Shown piece after piece: positions 1 to 6,810 of a DNA stretch of 64,000 nt. Position 1 is the first letter of the stretch; every line of letters begins with the position of its first letter. The notes below the pieces were generated by a model. The model searched no databases, was not told where the DNA came from, and saw nothing but the letters and a program-made list of their open reading frames with translations. Source of the DNA: Pseudobutyrivibrio ruminis DSM 9787 (lineage in GTDB: Bacteria > Bacillota > Clostridia > Lachnospirales > Lachnospiraceae); NCBI RefSeq assembly GCF_900218035.1, contig NZ_OBMR01000003.1, forward strand, positions 124,001-188,000, read 5' to 3'. The position numbers were made by a program, and so were the translations under genes.

Positions 1-1
1 T

Positions 2-571
2 CCGGAAGGTGTGGATTTGATGCCAGCTAACATTTCTTTATCAGGAATGGAGGTCTCTCTGGTAAATGTCATGAGCCGAGAACAAGTGCTAAAGGAATAC
101 ATTGATTCCGTAAAAGGTAATTACGATTATGTGCTGATTGACTGCATGCCATCTCTTGGAATGCTTACCGTAAATGCGTTAGCTGCAGCGGATAGATTAG
201 TGATTCCGGTTCAGGCTCAGTACCTTTCAGCCAAAGGTTTAGAGCAGTTGCTTCAGACAGTGAACAAGGTAAGGAGGCAGATAAATCCAAAGCTAAAGAT
301 TGATGGCATCCTGCTAACCATGGTGGATGGCAGAACAAATTATGCGAAGGATATCAGCAACCTGATTCGTGATACCTACGGTAGCAAGCTGAAGGTTTAT
401 AAGACAGAGATTCCACATTCCGTCAGGGCTGCAGAAATCAGTGCAGAAGGAAAAAGTATCTTTGCTCATGATCCAAAAGGGAAGGTATCAGAAGCCTATA
501 AGAATTTAACAAAGGAGGTGCTGAAGAATGAAGAAAGAGCGCTCAAACATTCAGCTGAGCAGTTACGATGA
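2..571 (+). CDS. parA: ParA-family partitioning ATPase (5' end outside window)
   Basis: C-terminal part of a ParA/Soj-type P-loop ATPase, which with ParB helps segregate or stabilise the element. The reading frame is open to the left edge, so the P-loop (KGGxGKT) lies outside the window. Visible are the second ATPase motif, DCMPSLG, near base 160, followed by the strand with VIPVQAQYLSAKGL typical of ParA, and a conserved C-terminal half. The last 44 bases overlap parB, implying coupled translation. A ParA-ParB-PcfB-VirD4 order is common at the start of conjugation operons of Firmicute ICEs. The true start cannot be seen. Confidence 0.93.
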   Translation, partial: PEGVDLMPANISLSGMEVSLVNVMSREQVLKEYIDSVKGNYDYVLIDCMPSLGMLTVNALAAADRLVIPVQAQYLSAKGLEQLLQTVNKVRRQINPKLKIDGILLTMVDGRTNYAKDISNLIRDTYGSKLKVYKTEIPHSVRAAEISAEGKSIFAHDPKGKVSEAYKNLTKEVLKNEERALKHSAEQLR

Positions 572-1463
572 TATTTTCGGAAATGATGTATCGGCTGATA
601 AGGCAGGGGCCGTGAATGGTGATATGGTGGTTAATATTTCACTGGATGAATTGCATCCTTTTCGGAACCATCCCTTTAAGGTTCGTGATGATGCTGATAT
701 GGAAAAAACAGTGGAGTCCATTCAAGAGTTTGGTGTATTGCAACCAGCTATTGTTCGACCAGACCGCGATGGAGGCTATGAAATCTTGTCAGGACATCGA
801 AGACATCATGCCTGCCAAATAGCAGGAATCGAGACACTTCCTTGTATTGTTAGAGATTTGGATGATGATGCCGCTACCATTTTGATGGTTGATTCAAACC
901 TGCAAAGGGAAGAGATACTGCCAAGTGAGAGAGCATGGGCTTTTAAGATGAAGTTGGATGCGATGAAACACCAGGGCGAACGAAGAGATTTAACTTCGTC
1001 CCAAATTGGGACAAAGTTAAGAAGTGATGCGGTTATGGCTGATGAAGTAGGGGTTAGTCGTAATCAGATAGCTCGTTATATCCGCCTTACCAACCTCGAC
1101 CCAGAACTTCTTCAATTAGTAGATGATAAGCTAATGGGTTTTAATCCAGCCTACGAGCTTTCCTTCTTAAATTCCGAACAGCAGAAAGACCTTCTTTCAG
1201 CTATCGATTATGCCCAAGCGATTCCTTCACTATCTCAGGCTCAACGAATTAAGAAACTGGCATTGAATGGTGAAATCACTCAGGAGGGCATGAACATTAT
1301 CTTATCTGAAGAAAAGAAACAGGACTTGGACCGAGTTACTTTAAAACACGACACGTTAAAGAAGTACTTTCCAAAGTCTTATACGCCAAAGCAGATGGAA
1401 GATACTATTATCAAGCTACTTGATCAGTGGCAGAAGAAACGTAATAGGGATATGGAACGTTAG
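528..1463 (+). CDS. parB: ParB-like partition/nucleoid-occlusion protein
   Basis: 311 aa. N-terminal ParB/sulfiredoxin-like (CTP-binding) domain with the GHRRHHA box at about residue 89 and the NLQREE box shortly after, then a helix-turn-helix (VGVSRNQIARYI) near residue 180 and a short C-terminal dimerisation tail. It would bind a parS-like palindrome and act with the ParA encoded just upstream (44-base overlap). Its DNA target is unknown; the repeated 13-bp palindrome TTTGTCGGACAAA in this transfer region is one candidate, but that link is inference only. Confidence 0.92.
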   Translation: MKKERSNIQLSSYDDIFGNDVSADKAGAVNGDMVVNISLDELHPFRNHPFKVRDDADMEKTVESIQEFGVLQPAIVRPDRDGGYEILSGHRRHHACQIAGIETLPCIVRDLDDDAATILMVDSNLQREEILPSERAWAFKMKLDAMKHQGERRDLTSSQIGTKLRSDAVMADEVGVSRNQIARYIRLTNLDPELLQLVDDKLMGFNPAYELSFLNSEQQKDLLSAIDYAQAIPSLSQAQRIKKLALNGEITQEGMNIILSEEKKQDLDRVTLKHDTLKKYFPKSYTPKQMEDTIIKLLDQWQKKRNRDMER

Positions 1464-1474
1464 GAGGTGATTCT

Positions 1475-1954
1475 ATGCAGGAAGAGATTGAAGAGAAAAC
1501 TGTCCGACTTGCGATTACTACCACAAAGCTTTCTGTTAGCTCATTCATTGCTGGAGTGAAAGCTTACTTGAGACATCGGCAGAAAAAGCAGCTGGCAGCT
1601 ATTGATGAGCATATCCAGGGCAAGCAATCCATCGATGAACTGATTAAGCAGAATCAAGGAGTAACCAGCATGGTAGTCGGCGATGAAGGGCTTCGTACTT
1701 TTGAGCGTATTGCAAAGAAGTACGGTGTAGACTTCGCTGTTATGAAGGATACTTCTGAGAAGCCACCGGTGTTTACGGCTTTTTTTAAAGCCAGAGATAC
1801 CGATGCAATGGAAGCTGTGGTGAACGAATACAGCAAGAAGATGGTAAAGAAGCAGGAGCGACCAAGTGTGCTTGCGAAGCTTCATAAGTTTATTGAGATT
1901 GCAAAGAAACAACCAAACAAGGCAAAGAACAGAACACAGGAGATGACGCGATGA
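1475..1954 (+). CDS. pcfB: PcfB family protein (DUF3801)
   Basis: 159 aa, soluble and charged. The start follows a TAGGAGGTGATTCT ribosome site and the end overlaps the virD4 start by 4 bases (ATGA). PcfB/DUF3801 proteins sit directly before the VirD4 coupling protein in Gram-positive conjugation operons and are thought to help present the relaxosome to the coupling protein. Family assignment rests on the N-terminal EEKTVRLAITTTKLS pattern, the GLRTFERIAKKYGVDFAVMK core and the position. No catalytic motif is visible. Confidence 0.85.
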   Translation: MQEEIEEKTVRLAITTTKLSVSSFIAGVKAYLRHRQKKQLAAIDEHIQGKQSIDELIKQNQGVTSMVVGDEGLRTFERIAKKYGVDFAVMKDTSEKPPVFTAFFKARDTDAMEAVVNEYSKKMVKKQERPSVLAKLHKFIEIAKKQPNKAKNRTQEMTR

Positions 1955-3696
1955 CCAAAAAGCAGAAACGACTGATCCTGTTAAATATCCCGTATGTGCT
2001 TATGGGATTATTTGCAACAAATCTAGGAGAGGCTTGGAGAATATCGCAGACAATTGATGCGGTAAATGAAGTGGGAGCTCTAGCGCAGGCATTTCCAATA
2101 GCTATGGCGAATTTCCTTCCAAGCCTGCATCCTTTTGATTTGATGGTCGGTATTGCTTTTGGTATTGGAATGAAGGTTGTTGTTTATGTAAGAGGTAAAA
2201 ATGCTAAGAAATACCGTCATGGTGCAGAATATGGAACAGCACGATGGGGTACAGCGCAGGACATTGAGCCATATATGGCTCCAAACTTTAAGGATAATAT
2301 CATCCTTACCCAAACAGAGCGACTGATGATGAGCAGCCGCCCGAAAAAACCAAAGTATGCAAGAAATAAGAATGTACTTGTAACCGGTGGTTCTGGCTCA
2401 GGTAAGACCAGGTTTTTCCTGCTTCCGAATCTGTTACAGATGCATTCAAGTTATGTTGTCACAGACCCGAAGGGTGACGTGGTGATTAAGGCTGGTAAGA
2501 CTCTTTTGAAGCATGGCTACAAGTTGAAAATCTTTAATACCATCAACTTCAATAAAAGCATGCACTACAACCCATTCGCCTATATTCATTCTGAAAAGGA
2601 TATCCTGAAACTGGTGAATACCCTTATCGCAAATACGAAGGGTGATGGCAAAGCCGGGGATGAGTTTTGGACGAAGGCCGAGACTCTTCTTTATTGTGCG
2701 CTTTTTGGATATATCCATTATGAGGCGCCGGAGGAAGAGCAGAACTTTAATACGCTACTAGAATTTCTGAATGCTTCAGAGGTTCGCGAGGATGATGAGG
2801 ATTATGAAAATCCAGTAGATATGATGTTTCATGATCTGGAAAAGAAGAGTCCAAATCACTTTGCAGTAAGGCAATATCGTAAATACAAACTGGCGGCGGG
2901 CAAAACAGCAAAATCTATTCTAGTGAGCTGCGGTGCAAGACTAGCTCCATTTGATATTGCAGAGCTTCGAGAAATCACAAGCTACGATGAATTGGAACTG
3001 GACACCTTGGGAGATAGAAAGACAGCATTATTTCTCATTATGAGTGATACAGATGCTACCTTTAATTTCTTGATTTCCATGGTCTACAGTCAGCTTTTCA
3101 ATCTGCTATGTGAGAAGGCTGATGATGTGTATGGCGGCAGGCTTCCGGTTCACGTCAGATGCCTAATCGATGAGACAGCCAATATCGGACAGATCCCCAA
3201 CCTGGAGAAGCTGGTAGCAACTATCCGAAGTCGAGAGATTAGTGCATGCCTATTCTTGCAGACGAAATCACAGCTGAAAGCCATCTATAAAGACAATACG
3301 GATACCATAATTGGAAATATGGATTCCCAGTTATTCCTTGGTGGTACCGAGCCAACCACGCTGAAGGATTTATCTCAGTTCCTTGGAAAAGAAACCATCG
3401 ACATGTATAACACCGGCGAAAGCAGGGGCAACAATCCATCCTACTCCATGAACTATCAGAAGAGTGGAAAGGACCTCATGACCGTAGATGAAATCGCAGT
3501 CATGGATGGTGACAAGTGCATCCTACAACTTCGAGGTGTACGTCCATTTTTGTCGGACAAATATGATGTCACCCAGCATCCTCTTTATAAGGAGACTGGC
3601 GAATATGATGAGAGGTATAAGTTGGATATCCAACAGTTTGTGCATCAGAATCTGAAGCTTAAAAAGGGTGAGATGTTTGATGTGATTAGGATTTAA
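1951..3696 (+). CDS. virD4: VirD4-type coupling ATPase (TraG/TraD family)
   Basis: 581 aa, the coupling protein that links the relaxase-DNA complex to the type IV channel. Two N-terminal membrane segments (about residues 8-22 and 55-72), a Walker A motif GGSGSGKT at residues 146-153, and a Walker B region LIDETANIG with D407-E408, as in TraG/VirD4 proteins. Length is normal for the family. It overlaps pcfB by 4 bases. One perfect copy of the 13-bp palindrome TTTGTCGGACAAA lies inside its 3' end (3549-3561). In related elements the pilin-like gene follows directly; here a cargo block of about 1.9 kb intervenes. Confidence 0.95.
   Translation: MTKKQKRLILLNIPYVLMGLFATNLGEAWRISQTIDAVNEVGALAQAFPIAMANFLPSLHPFDLMVGIAFGIGMKVVVYVRGKNAKKYRHGAEYGTARWGTAQDIEPYMAPNFKDNIILTQTERLMMSSRPKKPKYARNKNVLVTGGSGSGKTRFFLLPNLLQMHSSYVVTDPKGDVVIKAGKTLLKHGYKLKIFNTINFNKSMHYNPFAYIHSEKDILKLVNTLIANTKGDGKAGDEFWTKAETLLYCALFGYIHYEAPEEEQNFNTLLEFLNASEVREDDEDYENPVDMMFHDLEKKSPNHFAVRQYRKYKLAAGKTAKSILVSCGARLAPFDIAELREITSYDELELDTLGDRKTALFLIMSDTDATFNFLISMVYSQLFNLLCEKADDVYGGRLPVHVRCLIDETANIGQIPNLEKLVATIRSREISACLFLQTKSQLKAIYKDNTDTIIGNMDSQLFLGGTEPTTLKDLSQFLGKETIDMYNTGESRGNNPSYSMNYQKSGKDLMTVDEIAVMDGDKCILQLRGVRPFLSDKYDVTQHPLYKETGEYDERYKLDIQQFVHQNLKLKKGEMFDVIRI
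3549..3561. promoter_or_regulatory. 13-bp palindrome TTTGTCGGACAAA, copy 1 (inside virD4)
   Basis: Perfect 6-bp arms around a central G. Identical to the copies at 5364-5376 and 13944-13956. Here it is also coding sequence (FLSDK), so on its own it could be accidental; the repetition makes it notable. Function unknown. Confidence 0.35.
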
Positions 3697-3706
3697 TGGA
3701 ATTTAG

Positions 3707-3758
3707 GCACCTCTTCTAATGAGTAATATGGTAAGATTATTAGAGCACGGAGAGGTGC
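3707..3758. repeat. Inverted repeat between virD4 and crcB
   Basis: GCACCTCT (3707-3714) and AGAGGTGC (3751-3758) form perfect 8-bp arms around a 36-base loop just after the virD4 stop. It may be a weak terminator or mark the left edge of the cargo block. There is no long T-run directly after it. Confidence 0.4.
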
Positions 3759-3822
3759 TTATTATTACAAATCGGGATTTATAGAGTATTTATATTCTAG
3801 TTTTTATGATTATGAGGTTGAT

Positions 3823-4191
3823 ATGAGTTTTTTATTTGTGGCGCTTGGAGGCGCTTTAGGTGCAGTAACACGATATGCTATAAGTCTTATTCCAGTTAAG
3901 ACGGGATTTCCAGTATTGACTCTTATAACCAATATAATAGGAGCTATCTTGATTGGATTTATAGTCGGTGTTACGAGTAACAATAACGGAATATCCGATA
4001 ATACAGTTCTATTTTGGAAGACAGGTGTCTGTGGTGGTTTTACAACATTCTCTACATTTTCTCTTGAGGCTTTTAACCTGTTTGATAATAAACAATATGC
4101 TGTTGGTAGTATATATGTGATGTTAAGTTGTGGCTGCTGTATTTTAGGAATACTATGCGGGAAGAAGATCGCTTCTGTTATAAAAATATAA
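3823..4191 (+). CDS. crcB: Fluoride ion channel CrcB/Fluc
   Basis: 122 aa, four hydrophobic segments, with the family signature GGFTTFSTFS at residues 71-80 and the NxxGAxxxG stretch near residues 45-55. CrcB proteins are small dual-topology channels that let fluoride leave the cell. Only one copy is present here, so it would have to act as a homodimer or pair with a chromosomal copy. I saw no fluoride riboswitch upstream. It is the first gene of the cargo block inserted between virD4 and the pilin-like gene. Confidence 0.93.
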   Translation: MSFLFVALGGALGAVTRYAISLIPVKTGFPVLTLITNIIGAILIGFIVGVTSNNNGISDNTVLFWKTGVCGGFTTFSTFSLEAFNLFDNKQYAVGSIYVMLSCGCCILGILCGKKIASVIKI

Positions 4192-4251
4192 TCGGTGAAT
4201 ATATTCAAGATAAAAGAGAAATATAACTTCCAGTTTGTAGGGGTAATAAAA

Positions 4252-4902
4252 ATGAACTATAAGATAATTGATAAAGAAAAATACTATAGAAAAGGAGTAT
4301 TTCGCCACTTCTCGGAAGACTGTAAATGTTCGACTTCAATGACTGCAAGAATTGACGTTACGTATCTCGTTGAGTATTCCAAAAGAAATGGGACAAAGTT
4401 TTATATAAATTTCCTTTATATTCTATCAAAAGTTTTGAACTCACGTGAAGATTACAGAATGGGGTATCTTTGGCAGACAGATGAGCTGATTTGCTATGAC
4501 GTAATAAATCCTACGCAGTATGTTTTTCATGAAGATACGGAAACCTGTACGCCAGTATATACAGAGTATTTTGAGGAATAAAAAAAGTTTTACACTGGTG
4601 CTTTAAATGATGTTGAGGAAGCGAAGAAGACTCGTGAATATGGTTTGGATATGGCAAATCATCCCAACTGGTTTGATGCATCTTATATATCATGGCTTTC
4701 ATATGACTCGCTTAATATTGAATTGCCTGATGGACATTTATTCTTTTCTCCTATTATCAATTGGGGGAAATACAGAGAGGAAAACGGTAGACTTGTTATG
4801 CCTGTAACTGTTCGACTTAATCACGCAATTGCAGATGGATATTTGGTTGCTAATGTATTTCGTCTTTTGGAGAAGGAAATCAATTCTTTTGTTGAGTCAT
4901 AA
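4252..4902 (+). pseudogene. cat: Chloramphenicol acetyltransferase (CatA type) interrupted by an in-frame stop
   Basis: Read as one frame from ATG 4252 to the stop ending at 4902, this gives 217 codons, the normal length of CatA-type enzymes, with a single TAA at 4579-4581 (codon 110). Before the stop the sequence follows the family to TPVYTEYFEE; after it, KKFYTGALNDVEEAKK continues without a frame change. The active-site region NHAIADG (His at about codon 191, Asp four residues on) is intact, so apart from the one stop the gene looks recently functional. As written, neither half should be active. A sequencing error, a recent nonsense mutation or readthrough cannot be told apart here. Confidence 0.85.
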
Positions 4903-4930
4903 TCGCACAAATTTAAAGAGGTGTCTCATT

Positions 4931-5353
4931 TTGAAAAAAGGAATAAAGATTCTGTATTATATTTCAGTTGTAATAAGTGCTTTAGTGGGAGTCTGGCATT
5001 TCTTTGTCCCATGGATGTTTCAGTGGTATGACTATCTTCCAATGCAATATGAAAATCTTATAGTGGGGATTGATTATACGAACTATTGCTTTTCGTTGCT
5101 GCTGTTTGGTTTAAGCACGATGCTAATTGTGTTAGGAAAAAGAGCATTGGCAATAAATCGAGAAATTATTTATTTTTATTTCTTTCTTACGGTGGTTTGG
5201 ATATTTAGGGCATGTCTTGCCAGTTTTATTGAGCCATGGCCGTTGCAGCCAATTCCAGCGGCTGCGATTGGGCAATTGATTGCTTCAGATATATTAGCTG
5301 TAATGATGATAATTGTCAGTGCGAGCTTTATTAAAGAACTTAGGAGAAAATAA
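4931..5353 (+). CDS. Small four-helix membrane protein, unknown function
   Basis: 140 aa from a TTG start at 4931, chosen because AAAGAGGTG lies at the right distance upstream and the protein then begins MKKGIKILYYIS. About four hydrophobic helices (residues 7-25, 50-70, 80-98, 110-132) and a short basic tail. No motif I recognise; the layout resembles small DoxX/DUF4345-like membrane proteins, but I do not assign it. Last gene of the cargo block with crcB and the broken cat gene. Confidence 0.7.
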   Translation: MKKGIKILYYISVVISALVGVWHFFVPWMFQWYDYLPMQYENLIVGIDYTNYCFSLLLFGLSTMLIVLGKRALAINREIIYFYFFLTVVWIFRACLASFIEPWPLQPIPAAAIGQLIASDILAVMMIIVSASFIKELRRK

Positions 5354-5363
5354 CAACTTCAGG

Positions 5364-5376
5364 TTTGTCGGACAAA
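5364..5376. promoter_or_regulatory. 13-bp palindrome TTTGTCGGACAAA, copy 2
   Basis: Perfect palindrome around a central G in the gap after the cargo block, upstream of the pilin-like gene. Same sequence as the sites at 3549 and 13944. A possible protein-binding site; no proof. Confidence 0.45.
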
Positions 5377-5394
5377 ACTAAATAAAACCTTACA

Positions 5395-5439
5395 TAGACC
5401 AGTACCTCTGGGGACGCCCAGAAGATTTGTACTGGTCTA
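5395..5439 (+). terminator. Hairpin, probable terminator of the cargo block
   Basis: TAGACCAGTAC (5395-5405) pairs perfectly with GTACTGGTCTA (5429-5439), with a 23-base loop, followed by TTATTATG. An 11-bp stem with a weak T-tract; it closes the crcB-cat-membrane protein block and precedes the resumed transfer operon. Confidence 0.6.
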
Positions 5440-5548
5440 TTATTATGCCCATTTTTAGCGCAAGGAATGGACATGAGCCGAAACTATTAATCTATTTTCA
5501 AGAAAGGAAAATTCGGGAGCTCGCGACTTCCGAATGAAGGTATGAACT

Positions 5549-5839
5549 ATGAAGGTGTGGAAATTTTTGAAGGGATGTTGGATGAAGGTACGCGTGAAGG
5601 CTGCGAGAATCCGAAAGGGTATCAAAATGGCATTTTTCAATTCAGCAATCACAGTATTACAGACACTTGTTATCGCACTTGGCGCAGGCCTTGGAGTATG
5701 GGGCGTTGTAAACCTTCTTGAGGGTTACGGCAACGACAATCCAGGTGCTAAGTCACAGGGAATGAAGCAGCTCATGGCTGGTGGTGGTGTTGCACTCATT
5801 GGTACACAGCTCATTCCACTTCTTTCTGGATTGTTCTAA
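5549..5839 (+). CDS. Maff2-type pilin-like membrane protein
   Basis: 96 aa from ATG 5549 (GAAGG ribosome site), or 70 aa from ATG 5627, which is the start used for most relatives (MAFFNSAITVLQTLV). Two hydrophobic helices flank the conserved centre GYGNDNPGAKSQGMKQLMAGGG, typical of the Maff2/VirB2-like small proteins of Firmicute ICEs. It probably forms the pilin-like or channel subunit of the mating apparatus. A stable hairpin directly downstream (5871-5905) may let this short gene be expressed more strongly than the genes after it. Confidence 0.85.
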   Translation: MKVWKFLKGCWMKVRVKAARIRKGIKMAFFNSAITVLQTLVIALGAGLGVWGVVNLLEGYGNDNPGAKSQGMKQLMAGGGVALIGTQLIPLLSGLF

Positions 5840-5870
5840 TCTAAGGGAAGACACAACTGAATATGGAACA

Positions 5871-5905
5871 GGTAGCAGGCTGGCACTCGCCAGCTTTTTG
5901 CTACC
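5871..5905 (+). terminator. Attenuator-like hairpin after the Maff2 gene
   Basis: GGTAGCA...GCTGGC, loop ACTC, GCCAGC...TGCTACC: a two-part stem (7 and 6 bp) with a TTTT bulge. It lies between the pilin-like gene and virB6 and is likely to reduce, not stop, read-through. Confidence 0.55.
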
Positions 5906-5931
5906 CAAATCAAAATGAAGGAGATCATTGC

Positions 5932-6798
5932 ATGGATAGAATATTTGAGCAAATGACCTCTTGGCTCAAGGACTGGATTGTAGATGGGCTGATGAGCCTG
6001 CTAACAGGAACCTTCGACAGTATCAATGCCCAGGTTGGAAGTGTAGCTGCAGATGTAGCAACAAGCCCGGCGGATTTTACGCCGGGTGTTTTCAACTTGA
6101 TGAGGACGGTGTCCAACAATGCGATTATGCCGATTGCCGGCATGATTCTCACATTCATTGCATGTTATGAGCTGATTCAGCTGGTCATCGCCCACAACAA
6201 TCTGGCGAACTTTGAAACATGGATATTCTTCAAATGGATATTCAAGACTTATGTAGCAGTAATGCTGATTACGCATTGCTTTGATATCACCATGGCAATT
6301 TTCGATGTGGCGGGGCATGTGATTTCCCAGAGTGGAAATATCATCCAAAACTCTACGGCAGTGAATGCATCCCAACTTGCGCAGATGCGTTCCACACTAG
6401 AGGCCATGTCCATCGGAGAGCTGTTGCCATTGTTTATGGAAATCGGATTACTAAACATAGGAATCAAAATCATGTCCATGATGATCTTCCTAGTCATCTA
6501 CGGACGAATGATTGAAATCTACCTGATGATAAGCTTGGCGCCACTTCCATTTTCAACCTTTGGAAATAGGGAGCAGAGCCAAATAGGACAGAATTACGTG
6601 AAGAGCCTTGTTGCACTTGGCTTCCAGGGATTCCTTATCTTAATCTGCGTTGCAATCTATGCGGTGCTCATCCAGAACGTTTCCATTTCCAGTGATATTG
6701 CAGGCTCCTTGTGGTCAGTGCTTGGCTACAACGTACTGTTGGTATTTGCCTTGTTCAAGACCAGCACCTTGTCCAAGAGAATTTTTTCAGCACAGTAA
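5932..6798 (+). CDS. virB6: VirB6/TrbL-like channel protein
   Basis: 288 aa from ATG 5932, chosen because AAGGAG lies 8 bases upstream; a longer in-frame reading from 5863 would start inside the preceding hairpin. An amphipathic N-terminus (MDRIFEQMTSWLKDWIVDGL) is followed by about five to six membrane helices, including residues 60-85, 95-120, 165-190 and 220-245, with the conserved IEIYLMISLAPLPFSTF region. This is the polytopic inner channel component of Firmicute conjugation systems. virB4 follows 12 bases downstream. Confidence 0.88.
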   Translation: MDRIFEQMTSWLKDWIVDGLMSLLTGTFDSINAQVGSVAADVATSPADFTPGVFNLMRTVSNNAIMPIAGMILTFIACYELIQLVIAHNNLANFETWIFFKWIFKTYVAVMLITHCFDITMAIFDVAGHVISQSGNIIQNSTAVNASQLAQMRSTLEAMSIGELLPLFMEIGLLNIGIKIMSMMIFLVIYGRMIEIYLMISLAPLPFSTFGNREQSQIGQNYVKSLVALGFQGFLILICVAIYAVLIQNVSISSDIAGSLWSVLGYNVLLVFALFKTSTLSKRIFSAQ

Positions 6799-6810
6799 GG
6801 AAGGATAATT

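Noticed and set aside
528-1463. TTTGTCGGACAAA as the proven parS site of this ParB
   Set aside because: It does not resemble the Bacillus parS consensus; the link rests only on proximity and repetition.
3697-3822. Fluoride riboswitch before crcB
   Set aside because: The conserved fluoride-motif sequence and pseudoknot elements are not present; only an unrelated inverted repeat is seen.
4579-4581. Programmed readthrough or recoding of the TAA in cat
   Set aside because: No readthrough context or structure is visible, and other genes in the window use TAA as a normal stop.
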